Assembly (NCBI GenBank): GCA_017504405.1
Contig: JAFVRG010000004.1
Span: forward strand, 1 to 64,000
Source of the DNA: Clostridia bacterium
GTDB lineage: Bacteria; Bacillota; Clostridia; Oscillospirales; CAG-272
DNA length: 64,000 nucleotides
Direction of reading: 5' to 3'
This document shows positions 16,776 through 24,916 of the stretch, one piece after another (position 1 is the first letter of the stretch; the number at the start of each line of letters is the position of its first letter). A program made the translations under genes and the position numbers. The notes under the pieces were generated by a model. It did not search any database and was not told the DNA's origin. It was given only the letters and a program-made list of their open reading frames with translations.

Positions 16776-19424
16776 TTATTTTATCATCTCGACGTTTCCG
16801 TTGGAGAGCGTCAGGCAATAAAGGTGAGAATCACCAAGAGTGCCTCCAAGCACGTAGTTGACAAAATAGAGTTTTCCGTCAATCACGGTAATTTCCGTTG
16901 GATAATATGTTTCACTGCCAACGGTTCTCGGCATAATCTGCGTTATGCTTCCGTCAGAGTTAACCTTAAATATTCCTGCGGTTGCAGCCTTTGTGGTATC
17001 AGAGTAGAAATAAATCTCGCCGTTATAAACGGTTATATCTACAGGGTCATGGGTCTTTTCGGAAACAATTGCATATCCCGTTCCGTCCACGTTGATTTTG
17101 GAGAGATTCTTGTTAATCAAGAGGACTTCACGGAAAAAGATAACACCGTTATGAATTTCAAATATGTCAACGTCTCCGTCACGTAGCATTGTGGGCTGGT
17201 CTACAGTATAATTCTTAGTCGGCATTCTGTAAAGCTTATCTCCGTCAATAAAGTACAGATAGCCGTCGTAATAGCGCAGATTGTCGACACCCTTGCTGTA
17301 AACGATGGGATCGCTTCCGTCAGAGGATACCATACGAATTGCCGTTCTCACGCCCGAAGCATTCTTTTCTACATAGAATACGTTTTCACCGTCAAAGACA
17401 ATGTCATTTGCATCAAAAGTGGAAATCTTTTCGGGCTCGCCGCCGGTCTTCAAGTTTACACGGTACAAATCGTTGTTTACCAAAATGCTAACCGAATTGT
17501 AGTACAACCAGTCACCGATAATTGCAAAATCAGAAACCTTGTTTGCGCTTATCTTTCTTACAGCGCCAGTTAAGGGGTTGTAAGAATAGAGGCACTTGTC
17601 ATTGTGGAGATCAAGATAGTAGAGAACACCGTTGTGTGAAGCTGTTTTTGAACCGGTGCTCAGGGGCTTGGTTTCGGGAGGAGTGAAGCCCTCGAGAACG
17701 TTCACCTCGGAATTTGTATCAAGATCGTATACAACAAGATCCTGAGTTGCACCTATTCTGTAGAAAGCAATCTTGTTATCGCCAAGATAAGTTAGAGAGG
17801 AGTAGGTTGAATCACCGACAAGCAAGCTTCCGCTCAACTGATTATCAACAATTGGGAATGCATTTACATAGTAAATTCCCTCGCCTCTTACGTATGAGGT
17901 AAGCAAATCTACGTTAATGTAGTAGAGCTTGTTTCCTATAACTGTGAGATTAGCTCCGGCATCTATGGTAAGCTTGCGGTATGTACCGTTGCTTATATTG
18001 TAGTTTTCTATGTAATCACCAACAAGGTTGTTGACGGTATAGAACAGGTAGTTGCCGCTAACGGTGAGACAATTTATTTTCTCGTCACGCACAAGAACTC
18101 TTGCACCGCCGTTTGTGCTGATCTTTGAGAGCTTGTAGCCGTTATTTCCGTCTGCAAAGTACAAATATCCGTTGTGATACTGAAGATATTTTGCTTTGCC
18201 CTCAGAAAGCTTGGTTATAACAGGCTCACCGTCGTCGGGGATGGATAACTTATAAATACCACTGCCCGAAGCCGTCAAGCCGTTTACAGCGTAATAGAAG
18301 TAGGTTCCGTCGGTTACCAGATACTCACCCTTAACATCTGCAACACTGTCTATGTTTGTAGTGCTTGAAACGACATTTATTTGTTTAACAGCGCCACCGA
18401 AGAGCGATTTACCTCTGAAGTAGAGCTCGCCGTTCTTTACAGTAAAGTTATATGGAACATCTGATGAAAGGCGAACCAGATTAGTTCCGTCCCATGCGTA
18501 TAGATAATCACCGTGCAATGCGTTAGCAAAATACAAAACCCCGTCGTGCATTGCTATAAAGCGCTCATCCTCAGAGCCCTTTATAGACAAGGTTGCTTCT
18601 AAGGTATAGTCGTTGAAATTGGGGTTCTTAATTAACGCAACAATGGTGTAACTGCCTATTTCGGTTGCCGTGTTTCTGATAGCGTTATCCTCTTTGCAAG
18701 AGTAGATTATATTTGTGTTTGAGGGAAGAGCTCCCTGAACCTCTATAAGCTTCTCGGTTCCGTCATAGTCAAAACTTTCATTTTTGAACGTTAATCCGGA
18801 AAAATCAGCTTTCTTTATTTCCCATGAACAGCTGCTCATAATCGGGGCATTGTAGTTGGTTTGGTCGTAGTTAAAGCTAACTGTTGCCGTGTAGCTTCCG
18901 GCATTCGTTTTTTCATTATTCTGATAATTCTTTACCGTTACGCCGTTAGGCAAGCCGGATACCGTAACGCTTTGAGCATTGCCGTTATATGTAAAATCGG
19001 CCTGTGACCAAGTAGCACCGCTCATATCGTAATTAGCCTTTTCAATTTTAAGTGTAGCATAGAGCGTTTTGGTAATGTAGCCCTCTCCACTCAATACAGC
19101 AGTCGCTTCATAGGTGTTTGCGTTTGTGCCTTTGTTGTTTGTGTAGGCAACATTTACACCGTCCGGAATTGTTCCGGAGACTAATACTTTATGCTCGCTA
19201 CCATTATAAGTAACGGTCTTGTTTTCAAATATTACACCCGTTATCTCCTTGTCTTGCGATGTGGATGTAGTCGTTGTAGTAGTGGTAGTCGTTGTGCCGC
19301 CATCTGCTGTGGTCGTGGTGGTAGTGGTTGCGAGATCAGTGGTTTCACCACTGTCGCAGGCAATCAGAACCAAAGCCAGCGTTAGCATCAGCATAATTAC
19401 GAAAAGCACCTGTAGTTTTTTCAT
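16776..19424 (-). CDS. Large surface lipoprotein with Ig-like repeats and DUF5050-type beta-propeller
   Basis: The protein has 882 aa. The signal peptide ends in the lipobox 'LVLIAC' (Cys23). Then comes a threonine-rich linker (about 30-55). Three similar modules of about 75 residues follow (about 58-135, 136-207, 208-283), each with 'vtYnG...v.g.lp.gv...y.nn..tnagsYta', as in MBG/bacterial Ig-like repeats. From about 285 to the end there are repeated 'ngyLYFadg....ykls' strands typical of DUF5050 propeller-like domains. AAGGAG precedes the ATG. It lies 24 bases after a membrane XRE regulator and is probably co-transcribed with it. It is likely anchored outside the membrane for binding; no enzymatic motif was seen. 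Confidence 0.8.
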   Translation of the reverse strand: MKKLQVLFVIMLMLTLALVLIACDSGETTDLATTTTTTTADGGTTTTTTTTTTSTSQDKEITGVIFENKTVTYNGSEHKVLVSGTIPDGVNVAYTNNKGTNANTYEATAVLSGEGYITKTLYATLKIEKANYDMSGATWSQADFTYNGNAQSVTVSGLPNGVTVKNYQNNEKTNAGSYTATVSFNYDQTNYNAPIMSSCSWEIKKADFSGLTFKNESFDYDGTEKLIEVQGALPSNTNIIYSCKEDNAIRNTATEIGSYTIVALIKNPNFNDYTLEATLSIKGSEDERFIAMHDGVLYFANALHGDYLYAWDGTNLVRLSSDVPYNFTVKNGELYFRGKSLFGGAVKQINVVSSTTNIDSVADVKGEYLVTDGTYFYYAVNGLTASGSGIYKLSIPDDGEPVITKLSEGKAKYLQYHNGYLYFADGNNGYKLSKISTNGGARVLVRDEKINCLTVSGNYLFYTVNNLVGDYIENYNISNGTYRKLTIDAGANLTVIGNKLYYINVDLLTSYVRGEGIYYVNAFPIVDNQLSGSLLVGDSTYSSLTYLGDNKIAFYRIGATQDLVVYDLDTNSEVNVLEGFTPPETKPLSTGSKTASHNGVLYYLDLHNDKCLYSYNPLTGAVRKISANKVSDFAIIGDWLYYNSVSILVNNDLYRVNLKTGGEPEKISTFDANDIVFDGENVFYVEKNASGVRTAIRMVSSDGSDPIVYSKGVDNLRYYDGYLYFIDGDKLYRMPTKNYTVDQPTMLRDGDVDIFEIHNGVIFFREVLLINKNLSKINVDGTGYAIVSEKTHDPVDITVYNGEIYFYSDTTKAATAGIFKVNSDGSITQIMPRTVGSETYYPTEITVIDGKLYFVNYVLGGTLGDSHLYCLTLSNGNVEMIK

Positions 19425-19448
19425 TGCAAACTCCTTATGTAATAAAAT

Positions 19449-20345
19449 TTAATCATTATCAACCAAATCGCACTTTGTTCCAAGAGCGATGCAGCGATTT
19501 ACATTACGCAGAACGTACGGGAATACGAACGGGGCGCAAATAAGTCCGAGAATTGTGCCGATAATAAATGTCACGATACCGAACAGTGCGCCGAGAATGA
19601 AGAACAAAAGCTTCATTGAGATAAGCCAGATAAAGCCGTCAATGTCAAATTCAAATATAAGTCCCGGCCAGCTTATGGATTTTGACGTCCATTCAAAAAT
19701 AACGTCTCTGACGAAGCAGTCCTCATAGAATAAGCAAGCGATAAATGAAAACAGTATGTAAGAGAAAATAAGTGTGAAAGCAAGAAATCCGCCGCTGAAA
19801 TTATCGACCAAGGATGCTATTCCTAATATAAGGAAGATAACCGTTGCTATTGCCGCAATCGACAGGCTCCAGCCACGTATTCTGCGCAGGCGTGCTCGGT
19901 TAGCACGCTTTTCCATCTCTATTTTTCTATTTTCTTCGGCTCTTTGCTTTGCCGCACGCTCAGCCGCAATTCTTTCATTTTCGTTTTTGATAGTGAGGCA
20001 TTTTTTGCACAAAACAACGGGAGAGTCGCAACCGAGGTTTTCCTCTGTTACGGTAATTCCGCACTCCTTGCAGAAGCCTATCGGTGCAAACGATGATTTT
20101 TCTTCATTAGTATTATCCTCTGCGGGCTCGCTCACGGATACATCCTCGCAATCAAGATTAAGAAGGTCATCAAGCGTTGTTTTGTAAAGCTCAGCTAATT
20201 TTTTGAGGGTAGAAAGGTCGGGCTCCGCCATATCGTTTTCCCATTTTGATATAGCCTGTGCGCTCAGGCTTAGGTGCTCGCCTAATTGCTGTTGGGTTAA
20301 TCCCGCCAGCTTGCGGTGGTTTGATAGTTTTCTTCCAAGTGTCAT
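19449..20345 (-). CDS. XRE-family regulator with zinc-ribbon and membrane domain
   Basis: The protein has 298 aa from the ATG at 20345, which has AAGGAG 6 bases upstream. Residues about 4-58 are a Cro/CI helix-turn-helix ('LTQQQLGEHLSLSAQAISKWEND'-type motif). An acidic linker follows, then a C-x2-C ... C-x2-C zinc-ribbon pair ('GFCKECG', 'LCKKC'). After that come a basic coiled-coil segment (about 115-155) and four hydrophobic membrane segments. A DNA-binding domain tied to the membrane suggests a regulator that senses an envelope signal. It precedes the propeller lipoprotein by 24 bases, so the two may form a sensing unit. Confidence 0.85.
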   Translation of the reverse strand: MTLGRKLSNHRKLAGLTQQQLGEHLSLSAQAISKWENDMAEPDLSTLKKLAELYKTTLDDLLNLDCEDVSVSEPAEDNTNEEKSSFAPIGFCKECGITVTEENLGCDSPVVLCKKCLTIKNENERIAAERAAKQRAEENRKIEMEKRANRARLRRIRGWSLSIAAIATVIFLILGIASLVDNFSGGFLAFTLIFSYILFSFIACLFYEDCFVRDVIFEWTSKSISWPGLIFEFDIDGFIWLISMKLLFFILGALFGIVTFIIGTILGLICAPFVFPYVLRNVNRCIALGTKCDLVDND

Positions 20346-20365
20346 AGAAATCTCCTTTGTAAAAT

Positions 20366-20441
20366 GTTGGTTGATTTTATTGTATCGCAAAAGCAGAAAG
20401 AGTCAATAAAAGGTTGGTTGAAATATTCTACCTTTGGTTGA
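20366..20441. promoter_or_regulatory. GTTGGTTGA repeats around the XRE-membrane promoter
   Basis: GTTGGTTGA occurs at 20366-20374 and 20413-20421, with TTTGGTTGA at 20433-20441. The minus-strand promoter TTGACT (20406-20401), 16-bp spacer, TACAAT (20384-20379) lies between the first two. Boxes that flank a promoter suggest autoregulation by the XRE protein it drives. Confidence 0.5.
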
Positions 20442-20532
20442 AAACGGCGGAAGAGACCAAAAATTAGACTGTACAAGATTTGAAAAGGGTAATCTTGGTT
20501 ATATTATAGTAAACTTTTTTATTAAAGTCAAT

Positions 20533-20557
20533 AGTAAATTTATTTACTTGATATAAT
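20533..20557 (+). promoter_or_regulatory. Palindromic operator and -10 of the small XRE gene
   Basis: A perfect 16-bp palindrome AGTAAATTTATTTACT (20533-20548) lies just before TATAAT (20552-20557), where a repressor would block RNA polymerase. No good -35 is seen. Confidence 0.5.
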
Positions 20558-20584
20558 AATAAAAAGAGGTAAAGGAGATTGCCT

Positions 20585-20800
20585 ATGAGCGGTTATATGA
20601 AGCGCATACGTGATTTACGCATAGACCATGACAAAACCCAGCAACAAATTGCAACAGTTTTGGGCACATCTCAGACAATGTATGCCAGATATGAGCGTGG
20701 CGCAAACGAGCTTCCCCTACGCCATTTAGTCACCCTTTGCCTTTATTATAAGGTCAGTGCTGATTATATTTTGGGAATAGAAGGCAAAGAGAAAAAATAA
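20585..20800 (+). CDS. Small XRE/Cro-like regulator
   Basis: The protein has 71 aa and is nearly all helix-turn-helix: 'MKRIRDLRIDHDKTQQQIATVLGTSQTMYARYERGANELPLRHLVTLCLYY...' in outline, ending 'VSADYILGIEGKEKK'. The ATG at 20585 has AAAGGAG 7 bases upstream. It is a single-gene unit with a palindromic operator-like site at its promoter, so it probably represses itself. Its other targets are unknown. It is not flanked by phage genes. Confidence 0.88.
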   Translation: MSGYMKRIRDLRIDHDKTQQQIATVLGTSQTMYARYERGANELPLRHLVTLCLYYKVSADYILGIEGKEKK

Positions 20801-20823
20801 AAAATATTTTTTGCCAAAAACTA

Positions 20824-20852
20824 TTGACAAATGAGAAAGGGTTGTGTATAAT
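20824..20852 (+). promoter_or_regulatory. Promoter of tRNA-Leu
   Basis: Near-consensus TTGACA (20824-20829), 17-bp spacer, TATAAT (20847-20852), 13 bases before the tRNA. Confidence 0.85.
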
Positions 20853-20865
20853 AATGAATGTTGCT

Positions 20866-20949
20866 GCGGGAGTGGCGGAACTGGCAGACGCGCACGTTTG
20901 AGGGGCGTGTGGATTCACCGTACGGGTTCAAGTCCCGTTTCCCGCACCA
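20866..20949 (+). tRNA. tRNA-Leu (anticodon GAG)
   Basis: An 84-nt class II tRNA with encoded CCA. The acceptor stem GCGGGAG pairs with TTCCCGC. The anticodon stem CACGT/GCGTG encloses TTGAGGG, giving GAG. A variable arm follows, and the T arm is ACGGG-TTCAAGT-CCCGT. It has its own promoter and terminator. Confidence 0.95.
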
Positions 20950-21144
20950 AAACAAAAGACCGAGTCGAGAGACTCGGTTTTTTTGCTTCGGGGGAAACGG
21001 GACAGTTTTCAGGTAAACCTTCAAACTTCGGGCGGAAAATGCTCGTCTGCATTTTCTTGGTCGCCCGACATTTCCCGCACCACAGGCACTATGAGAGATC
21101 ATAGTGCTTTTTTTGTGAGATAGTGCCTGTGGGGGAAACGGGAT
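20932..21144. repeat. Inverted and direct repeats derived from the tRNA-Leu 3' end
   Basis: The tRNA 3' end (20932-20945) reappears inverted at 20990-21003 with one mismatch. The last 12 bases TTTCCCGCACCA reappear directly at 21071-21082, and an inverted copy follows at 21131-21144. Between them lie a hairpin at about 21029-21067 and, in the second unit, mutually exclusive stems 21081-21092/21120-21131 and 21086-21094/21099-21107 (the latter followed by T7). The rest of the 463 bases between the small XRE gene and the NfeD-like gene holds no gene that I can support. Confidence 0.7.
20957..20985 (+). terminator. Terminator of tRNA-Leu
   Basis: ACCGAGTC, GAGA loop, GACTCGGT, then seven T residues. 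Confidence 0.85.
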
Positions 21145-21264
21145 AGTTCACTGTAAAGAAAAACAATGTAAATTTTTTTAATTCAACCTTTGAGATATTG
21201 ACATCATACTTATATAATGATATACTGTAAACAAAGAATTATTAGGAAAACGGAGGTGCTTTTT

Positions 21265-21690
21265 ATGATTTGGTTATGGATTTGGATAGCGGTTCTGGTT
21301 ACTGCCATTACCGTTGAGGCACTGACAAGCGATTTGTTTGCAATCTGGTTTTTTCCTGCTGCGCTCGTTTCAATGATTTTGTCGCTGTGCGGGGTTGCCG
21401 CTTGGATACAGATTATATGCTTTTTCATTATCGGTGTTGCTCTCGTTATCGCAACCCGTCCTTTGTGCAAGAAATTCTTGCAGGGCAAGGAGGTAAAGAC
21501 GAATGCCGAGGCGCTGGTTGGCAAGATTTGTATGGTTACGGAGGAAATCTGCAACATAAAAGAGGAGGGCGAGGTAAAGATATCCGGTCTATGCTGGTCT
21601 GCACGTTCCCTTGACGAGGAAAGAACAATTGCCGTCGGCGAGCAGGTCGAAATAGTAAAAATACAGGGCGTAAAGCTCATTGTAAAATAA
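21265..21690 (+). CDS. NfeD-like membrane protein
   Basis: The protein has 141 aa from the ATG at 21265, which has GGAGGTG 6 bases upstream. It has two or three hydrophobic helices in the first 75 residues ('MIWLWIWIAVLVTAITVEA', then 'IQIICFFIIGVALVIAT' regions). A C-terminal OB-fold of the short NfeD type follows ('ALVGKICMVTEEICNIKEEGEVKISGLCWSA' in outline, with 'IAVGEQVEIVKIQGVKLIV'). It lies 21 bases before a stomatin/band 7 gene, the usual NfeD-SPFH pairing thought to organise membrane domains or protein quality control. Confidence 0.88.
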   Translation: MIWLWIWIAVLVTAITVEALTSDLFAIWFFPAALVSMILSLCGVAAWIQIICFFIIGVALVIATRPLCKKFLQGKEVKTNAEALVGKICMVTEEICNIKEEGEVKISGLCWSARSLDEERTIAVGEQVEIVKIQGVKLIVK

Positions 21691-21711
21691 TTTCCGAAGG
21701 GAGAATCTAAA

Positions 21712-22638
21712 ATGATAGGTGTTATAATAGCTGTTGTAGCAGTTCTTGTGATTTTGCTTATCGTTCTTATAAGCAACATTCACATCGTTCCTCAGGCTCA
21801 TGCGTACGTGGTAGAGCGCCTTGGCTCGTACTACGCTACGTGGAGCAACGGTCTTCATTTAAAAATTCCTTTTATAGACCGTGTTAGCAAGAAGGTGAAC
21901 CTTATGGAGCAGGTTGTTGATTTCCCGCCCCAGTCGGTTATTACAAAGGATAACGTCCGTATGCAGATTGATACGGTAGTGTATTTCCAGATTACCGACT
22001 GTAAGCTCTATGCGTACGGTGTTACCAATCCGATTTTTGCGATTGAAAATCTCACCGCAACGACTCTGCGTAATATGATAGGCGAGCTCGACCTCGACGG
22101 CACGCTGACGTCACGTGACACGATAAATACCAAGATGCGTTCGATTCTCGACCAGGCAACCGATGCGTGGGGTATCAAGGTTAACCGTGTTGAGCTTAAA
22201 AACATAATTCCGCCCAGAGAAATTCAGGACGCAATGGAAAAGCAGATGAAGGCGGAGCGTGAGCGCCGTGAGGCTATCCTGCGTGCTGAGGGTGAGAAGA
22301 ACTCTGCGATACTCGTTGCAGAGGGACGCAAGCAATCTGCAATACTCGATGCAGAGGCTGAAAAGCAGGCGGCAATTCTGCGTGCAGAGGCTGTCCGTGA
22401 GGCGCACATACGTGAGGCTGAGGGTGAGGCTGAGGCGATTTTGAAGGTTCAGCAGGCGACTGCAGAGGGTCTGAAAATGCTCAACGAGTCGGCACCCACC
22501 AAGGAGGTTTTGACCCTGAAGAGCTACGAAACGCTCGCAAAGGTGGCGAACGGTCAGGCAACAAAGCTGATAATACCCTCTGATTTACAGGGTATCGCAG
22601 GACTTGCAACAACAATTGCCGAGACAGTAAAAAAATAA
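21712..22638 (+). CDS. SPFH/band 7 protein (stomatin/QmcA-like)
   Basis: The protein has 308 aa. One N-terminal membrane helix is followed by 'IVPQAHAYVVERLGSYYATWSNGLH' and 'VDFPPQSVITKDNVRMQIDTVVYFQI', the SPFH core (parts quoted). Then come 'IRSILDQATDAWGIKVNRVELKNIIPP' and a long charged coiled coil of repeated 'aEGekqaaILrAEa' units (about 165-250). GGGAG precedes the ATG. It is co-transcribed with the NfeD-like gene and probably forms oligomeric rings on the cytoplasmic membrane. Confidence 0.93.
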   Translation: MIGVIIAVVAVLVILLIVLISNIHIVPQAHAYVVERLGSYYATWSNGLHLKIPFIDRVSKKVNLMEQVVDFPPQSVITKDNVRMQIDTVVYFQITDCKLYAYGVTNPIFAIENLTATTLRNMIGELDLDGTLTSRDTINTKMRSILDQATDAWGIKVNRVELKNIIPPREIQDAMEKQMKAERERREAILRAEGEKNSAILVAEGRKQSAILDAEAEKQAAILRAEAVREAHIREAEGEAEAILKVQQATAEGLKMLNESAPTKEVLTLKSYETLAKVANGQATKLIIPSDLQGIAGLATTIAETVKK

Positions 22639-22646
22639 GTGAAAAC

Positions 22647-22676
22647 AAGGGCGGCTGACAAGTCGCCCTTTTGGAT
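22647..22676 (+). terminator. Terminator after the SPFH gene
   Basis: AAGGGCG ... CGCCCTTTT stem with a 10-base loop. It ends 7 bases before the next start codon. Confidence 0.65.
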
Positions 22677-22682
22677 AAGAAT

Positions 22683-23933
22683 ATGAGGGTAAGAAGAAAC
22701 GAAAAATGCGACGTGCTGGTTATCGGAGCGGGCTGTGCAGGCTTTTGTGCGGCGGTTGCGGCGGCACGGAGCGGTGAGGACGTAATTTTAGCGGAGAGGG
22801 AATGTATGCCCGGCGGTGTGTTGACTGTTGGCGGCAACAATCACATTCACGAATTTAATAACCCTTTCCTTTCCGAAAACAAAATGATAATAGGCGGTAT
22901 TGCGTGGGAGCTGGTGCTAAGGCTCCATTCCGAGGGCTGGGCGCATATTCCCGATATGAACGCCGAGTGTAAGGGAAAGAGCGTACGCTTCGGCGTTAAG
23001 GTTAATTCCCTCGCCGCCGCAACGGTTATGGACGAAATGCTCGCCGAGAGCGGTGTACGTGTTATGTACGGCACTGCCCTTGCCGATATAGAAATGCAAA
23101 ACGAAAGAGCAGAGGCGGCGGTCTTTTCCGCTCCCGAGGGGCTCTTGCGTGTCAGCGCACGTGTTATCATAGATGCTACGGGAGACGGTGTAGCGGCATA
23201 CCTTGCGGGTGCGGAATATGAAATCGGTGATGAAAATGCTACTCTCCAGCCTGCAACGATGCGTGTATATCCCTCAAATGCAAGGGCAGAGCTGTCCGAG
23301 AGCAGTCGCTCTCTCTTCCTCTATTCCTCTCTCCAGGAGGGGGACAATATAAACCACGTTATCGGTTATGACCCCACTACCGCCGAGGGACTGACGGATT
23401 CGGAGAAGCGTGCCCGAGCGCTTTTGTGCGATATGCAAAAACGCTTGAGAGAGGATAACCCTGATTTTTCCTTCCTCGCAACTGCGCCACGCTGCGGAAT
23501 AAGGGAGAGCCGCAGAATAACCTGCGACCACACCTTAACGCTTGCGGAATACGAAAGCGGTAGCTCCGAGGGGGCAGTATGCTATTCCTTCTGGTACGTC
23601 GATATTCACAATGAGGGCAAGGGTGTTCATAAAATCCTTGACAGCGGCATAACACCGAAAATTCCGTACGCCTCGCTGGCGGTAAAGGGAATTGAGAATA
23701 TGCTCGTTGCAGGCAGATGCATCGGCGCTGACAGGGAGGCGTCATCGGCACTTAGGGTAAAGGCGAGCTGTATGGCAATCGGCGAAGCGGCAGGCACAGC
23801 CGCAGCGATGGCAGATAACGGAAACGTACATACGGTAGACGTTTCACAGCTAAGAAAAAGGCTCGCTGACAACGGAGCAATAGTTCCCGATATAGTGCCA
23901 ACCCGTAGTTTTTCGGATATGATGGCTAAATAA
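22683..23933 (+). CDS. FAD-dependent oxidoreductase (FAD_oxidored family)
   Basis: The protein has 416 aa. The N-terminal Rossmann motif is 'VLVIGAGCAGFCAAVAAARSG' (parts), followed by an acidic end of strand 2 ('ILAERE') and 'MPGGVLTVGG'. 'VIIDATGDG' and the C-terminal 'MLVAGRCIGADREASSALRVKASCMAIGEAAG' region (parts) are typical of the FAD_oxidored family often found near carbohydrate genes. The ATG at 22683 is preferred over an in-frame TTG at 22671 that lies inside the upstream terminator, but no strong ribosome site is seen for either. The substrate is unknown. Confidence 0.82.
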   Translation: MRVRRNEKCDVLVIGAGCAGFCAAVAAARSGEDVILAERECMPGGVLTVGGNNHIHEFNNPFLSENKMIIGGIAWELVLRLHSEGWAHIPDMNAECKGKSVRFGVKVNSLAAATVMDEMLAESGVRVMYGTALADIEMQNERAEAAVFSAPEGLLRVSARVIIDATGDGVAAYLAGAEYEIGDENATLQPATMRVYPSNARAELSESSRSLFLYSSLQEGDNINHVIGYDPTTAEGLTDSEKRARALLCDMQKRLREDNPDFSFLATAPRCGIRESRRITCDHTLTLAEYESGSSEGAVCYSFWYVDIHNEGKGVHKILDSGITPKIPYASLAVKGIENMLVAGRCIGADREASSALRVKASCMAIGEAAGTAAAMADNGNVHTVDVSQLRKRLADNGAIVPDIVPTRSFSDMMAK

Positions 23934-23938
23934 AAATC

Positions 23939-23977
23939 AAAACCCGTTTATCGGTCAGGATAAGCGGGTTGTTTTTT
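23939..23977. terminator. Bidirectional terminator between FAD oxidoreductase and hydrolase
   Basis: A stem of about 12 bp (AACCCGTTTATC / GATAAGCGGGTT with one G-T pair) is followed by T7. A-rich bases on the left make it usable on the minus strand. Confidence 0.85.
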
Positions 23978-23980
23978 TGT

Positions 23981-24916
23981 TTATATGTTTTTTGAGATAA
24001 ACTCACGCACAAGGCGCTGATAACGCTCAGTATCATACATATAGCTGAGAGCGTGCCCTGCATCGGGGAATGTGTGCTTTGTAATTTTGGGGTTGGCGGT
24101 TACCGCCTCGTCACTCATTGAGGACGGAACAAAATCGTCACCCTCGCCGTGAATTATCATTAAATGAATTTTTGCGTTTGCAACCGCCCGTGCCGCAGTC
24201 ATTTCCGCTATGTTAAAGCCGCCGAAAATTCTCGCTCCGAGCCATACAAACGGATACATAAGCCGAGCGGGGTAGTGCATATCCCTTGCCACCTTGGAAA
24301 TTATCGCCACGGGTGATGAGTAGGGGCAGTCAGCGATTCCGAGCCGTACGTTGTCGGGCAAATCCATTCCCGATACCATTAAAACGGTAGCGGCACCCAT
24401 TGACACGCCGTACAGCATAATAGGTGTGTTGTTGCCAAAACGCTCGCACGCCCAATTTATCCAGGATAGGCAGTCACGGCGCTCGTTTATTCCAAAGGTG
24501 ATGGCGTGTCCCTCGCTATTTCCGTGCGCACGCTGGTCCACGAGCAGGAGATTAAATCCCATGTCGAGCGCTAACGGTCCGCCACCGCAGAAATCACGTA
24601 TAGAGGTTGAGCGGTAGCCGTGCAGTCCGATAGCGAGCGGAGCGCCTTCGTTTCTATGGTAATACCTTGCGTGCAGGGTTAATCCGTCGTGTGATTTTAT
24701 AAATACACTCTCATACGGTATCGCCAAAAGAGCCTCAACCATATCGTAGGTTCTCTCACGTAGATGCTCATACGGTCCATCATTTGGAAATGCGTGGGGG
24801 TCCCCCTGGTTTTTCTTCGGTGAGTGAAACGCCATTCGGTAGCAGACGTAAGAAACTGTAAGAGAAATCGCAAGAATTCCCAATATCACCGAAGCTGTTA
24901 TAGTAATTGCTGTCAT
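23981..24916 (-). CDS. Membrane-anchored alpha/beta hydrolase
   Basis: The protein has 311 aa. One N-terminal membrane helix (about 3-27) is followed by an alpha/beta-hydrolase fold. The nucleophile elbow is 'LYGVSMGAATVL' (about S172). The acid is likely in 'IIHGEGDDFVP', and the histidine is in 'PDAGHALSY'. The oxyanion region is 'GLHGYRSTS'. It starts inside the end of the NagZ-like gene (ATGA overlap), so it is the last gene of the four-gene glycosidase operon. It may be an acyl- or acetyl-esterase acting with the glycosidases; that is inference. Confidence 0.85.
   Translation of the reverse strand: MTAITITASVILGILAISLTVSYVCYRMAFHSPKKNQGDPHAFPNDGPYEHLRERTYDMVEALLAIPYESVFIKSHDGLTLHARYYHRNEGAPLAIGLHGYRSTSIRDFCGGGPLALDMGFNLLLVDQRAHGNSEGHAITFGINERRDCLSWINWACERFGNNTPIMLYGVSMGAATVLMVSGMDLPDNVRLGIADCPYSSPVAIISKVARDMHYPARLMYPFVWLGARIFGGFNIAEMTAARAVANAKIHLMIIHGEGDDFVPSSMSDEAVTANPKITKHTFPDAGHALSYMYDTERYQRLVREFISKNI

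Noticed and set aside
19250-19330. Short-period repeat that might be a microsatellite or CRISPR-like array.
   Set aside because: It encodes the poly-threonine linker on the minus strand; there are no regular spacers.
19219-19452. A Val-rich plus-strand frame ('VVVVVVVVV').
   Set aside because: It is the antisense of the threonine-rich linker of the lipoprotein.
20585-20800. The small Cro-like regulator considered as a prophage or toxin-antitoxin remnant.
   Set aside because: No phage, integrase or toxin-like gene lies next to it; the neighbouring features are a tRNA and an unrelated regulator.
20821-21104. Open frames across tRNA-Leu on both strands (for example 'CGKRDLNPYGESTRPSNVRV' on the minus strand and 'GSGGTGRRARLRGVW' on the plus strand).
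   Set aside because: These are well-known spurious translations of tRNA-Leu sequence; they have no ribosome site, and the tRNA explains the bases.
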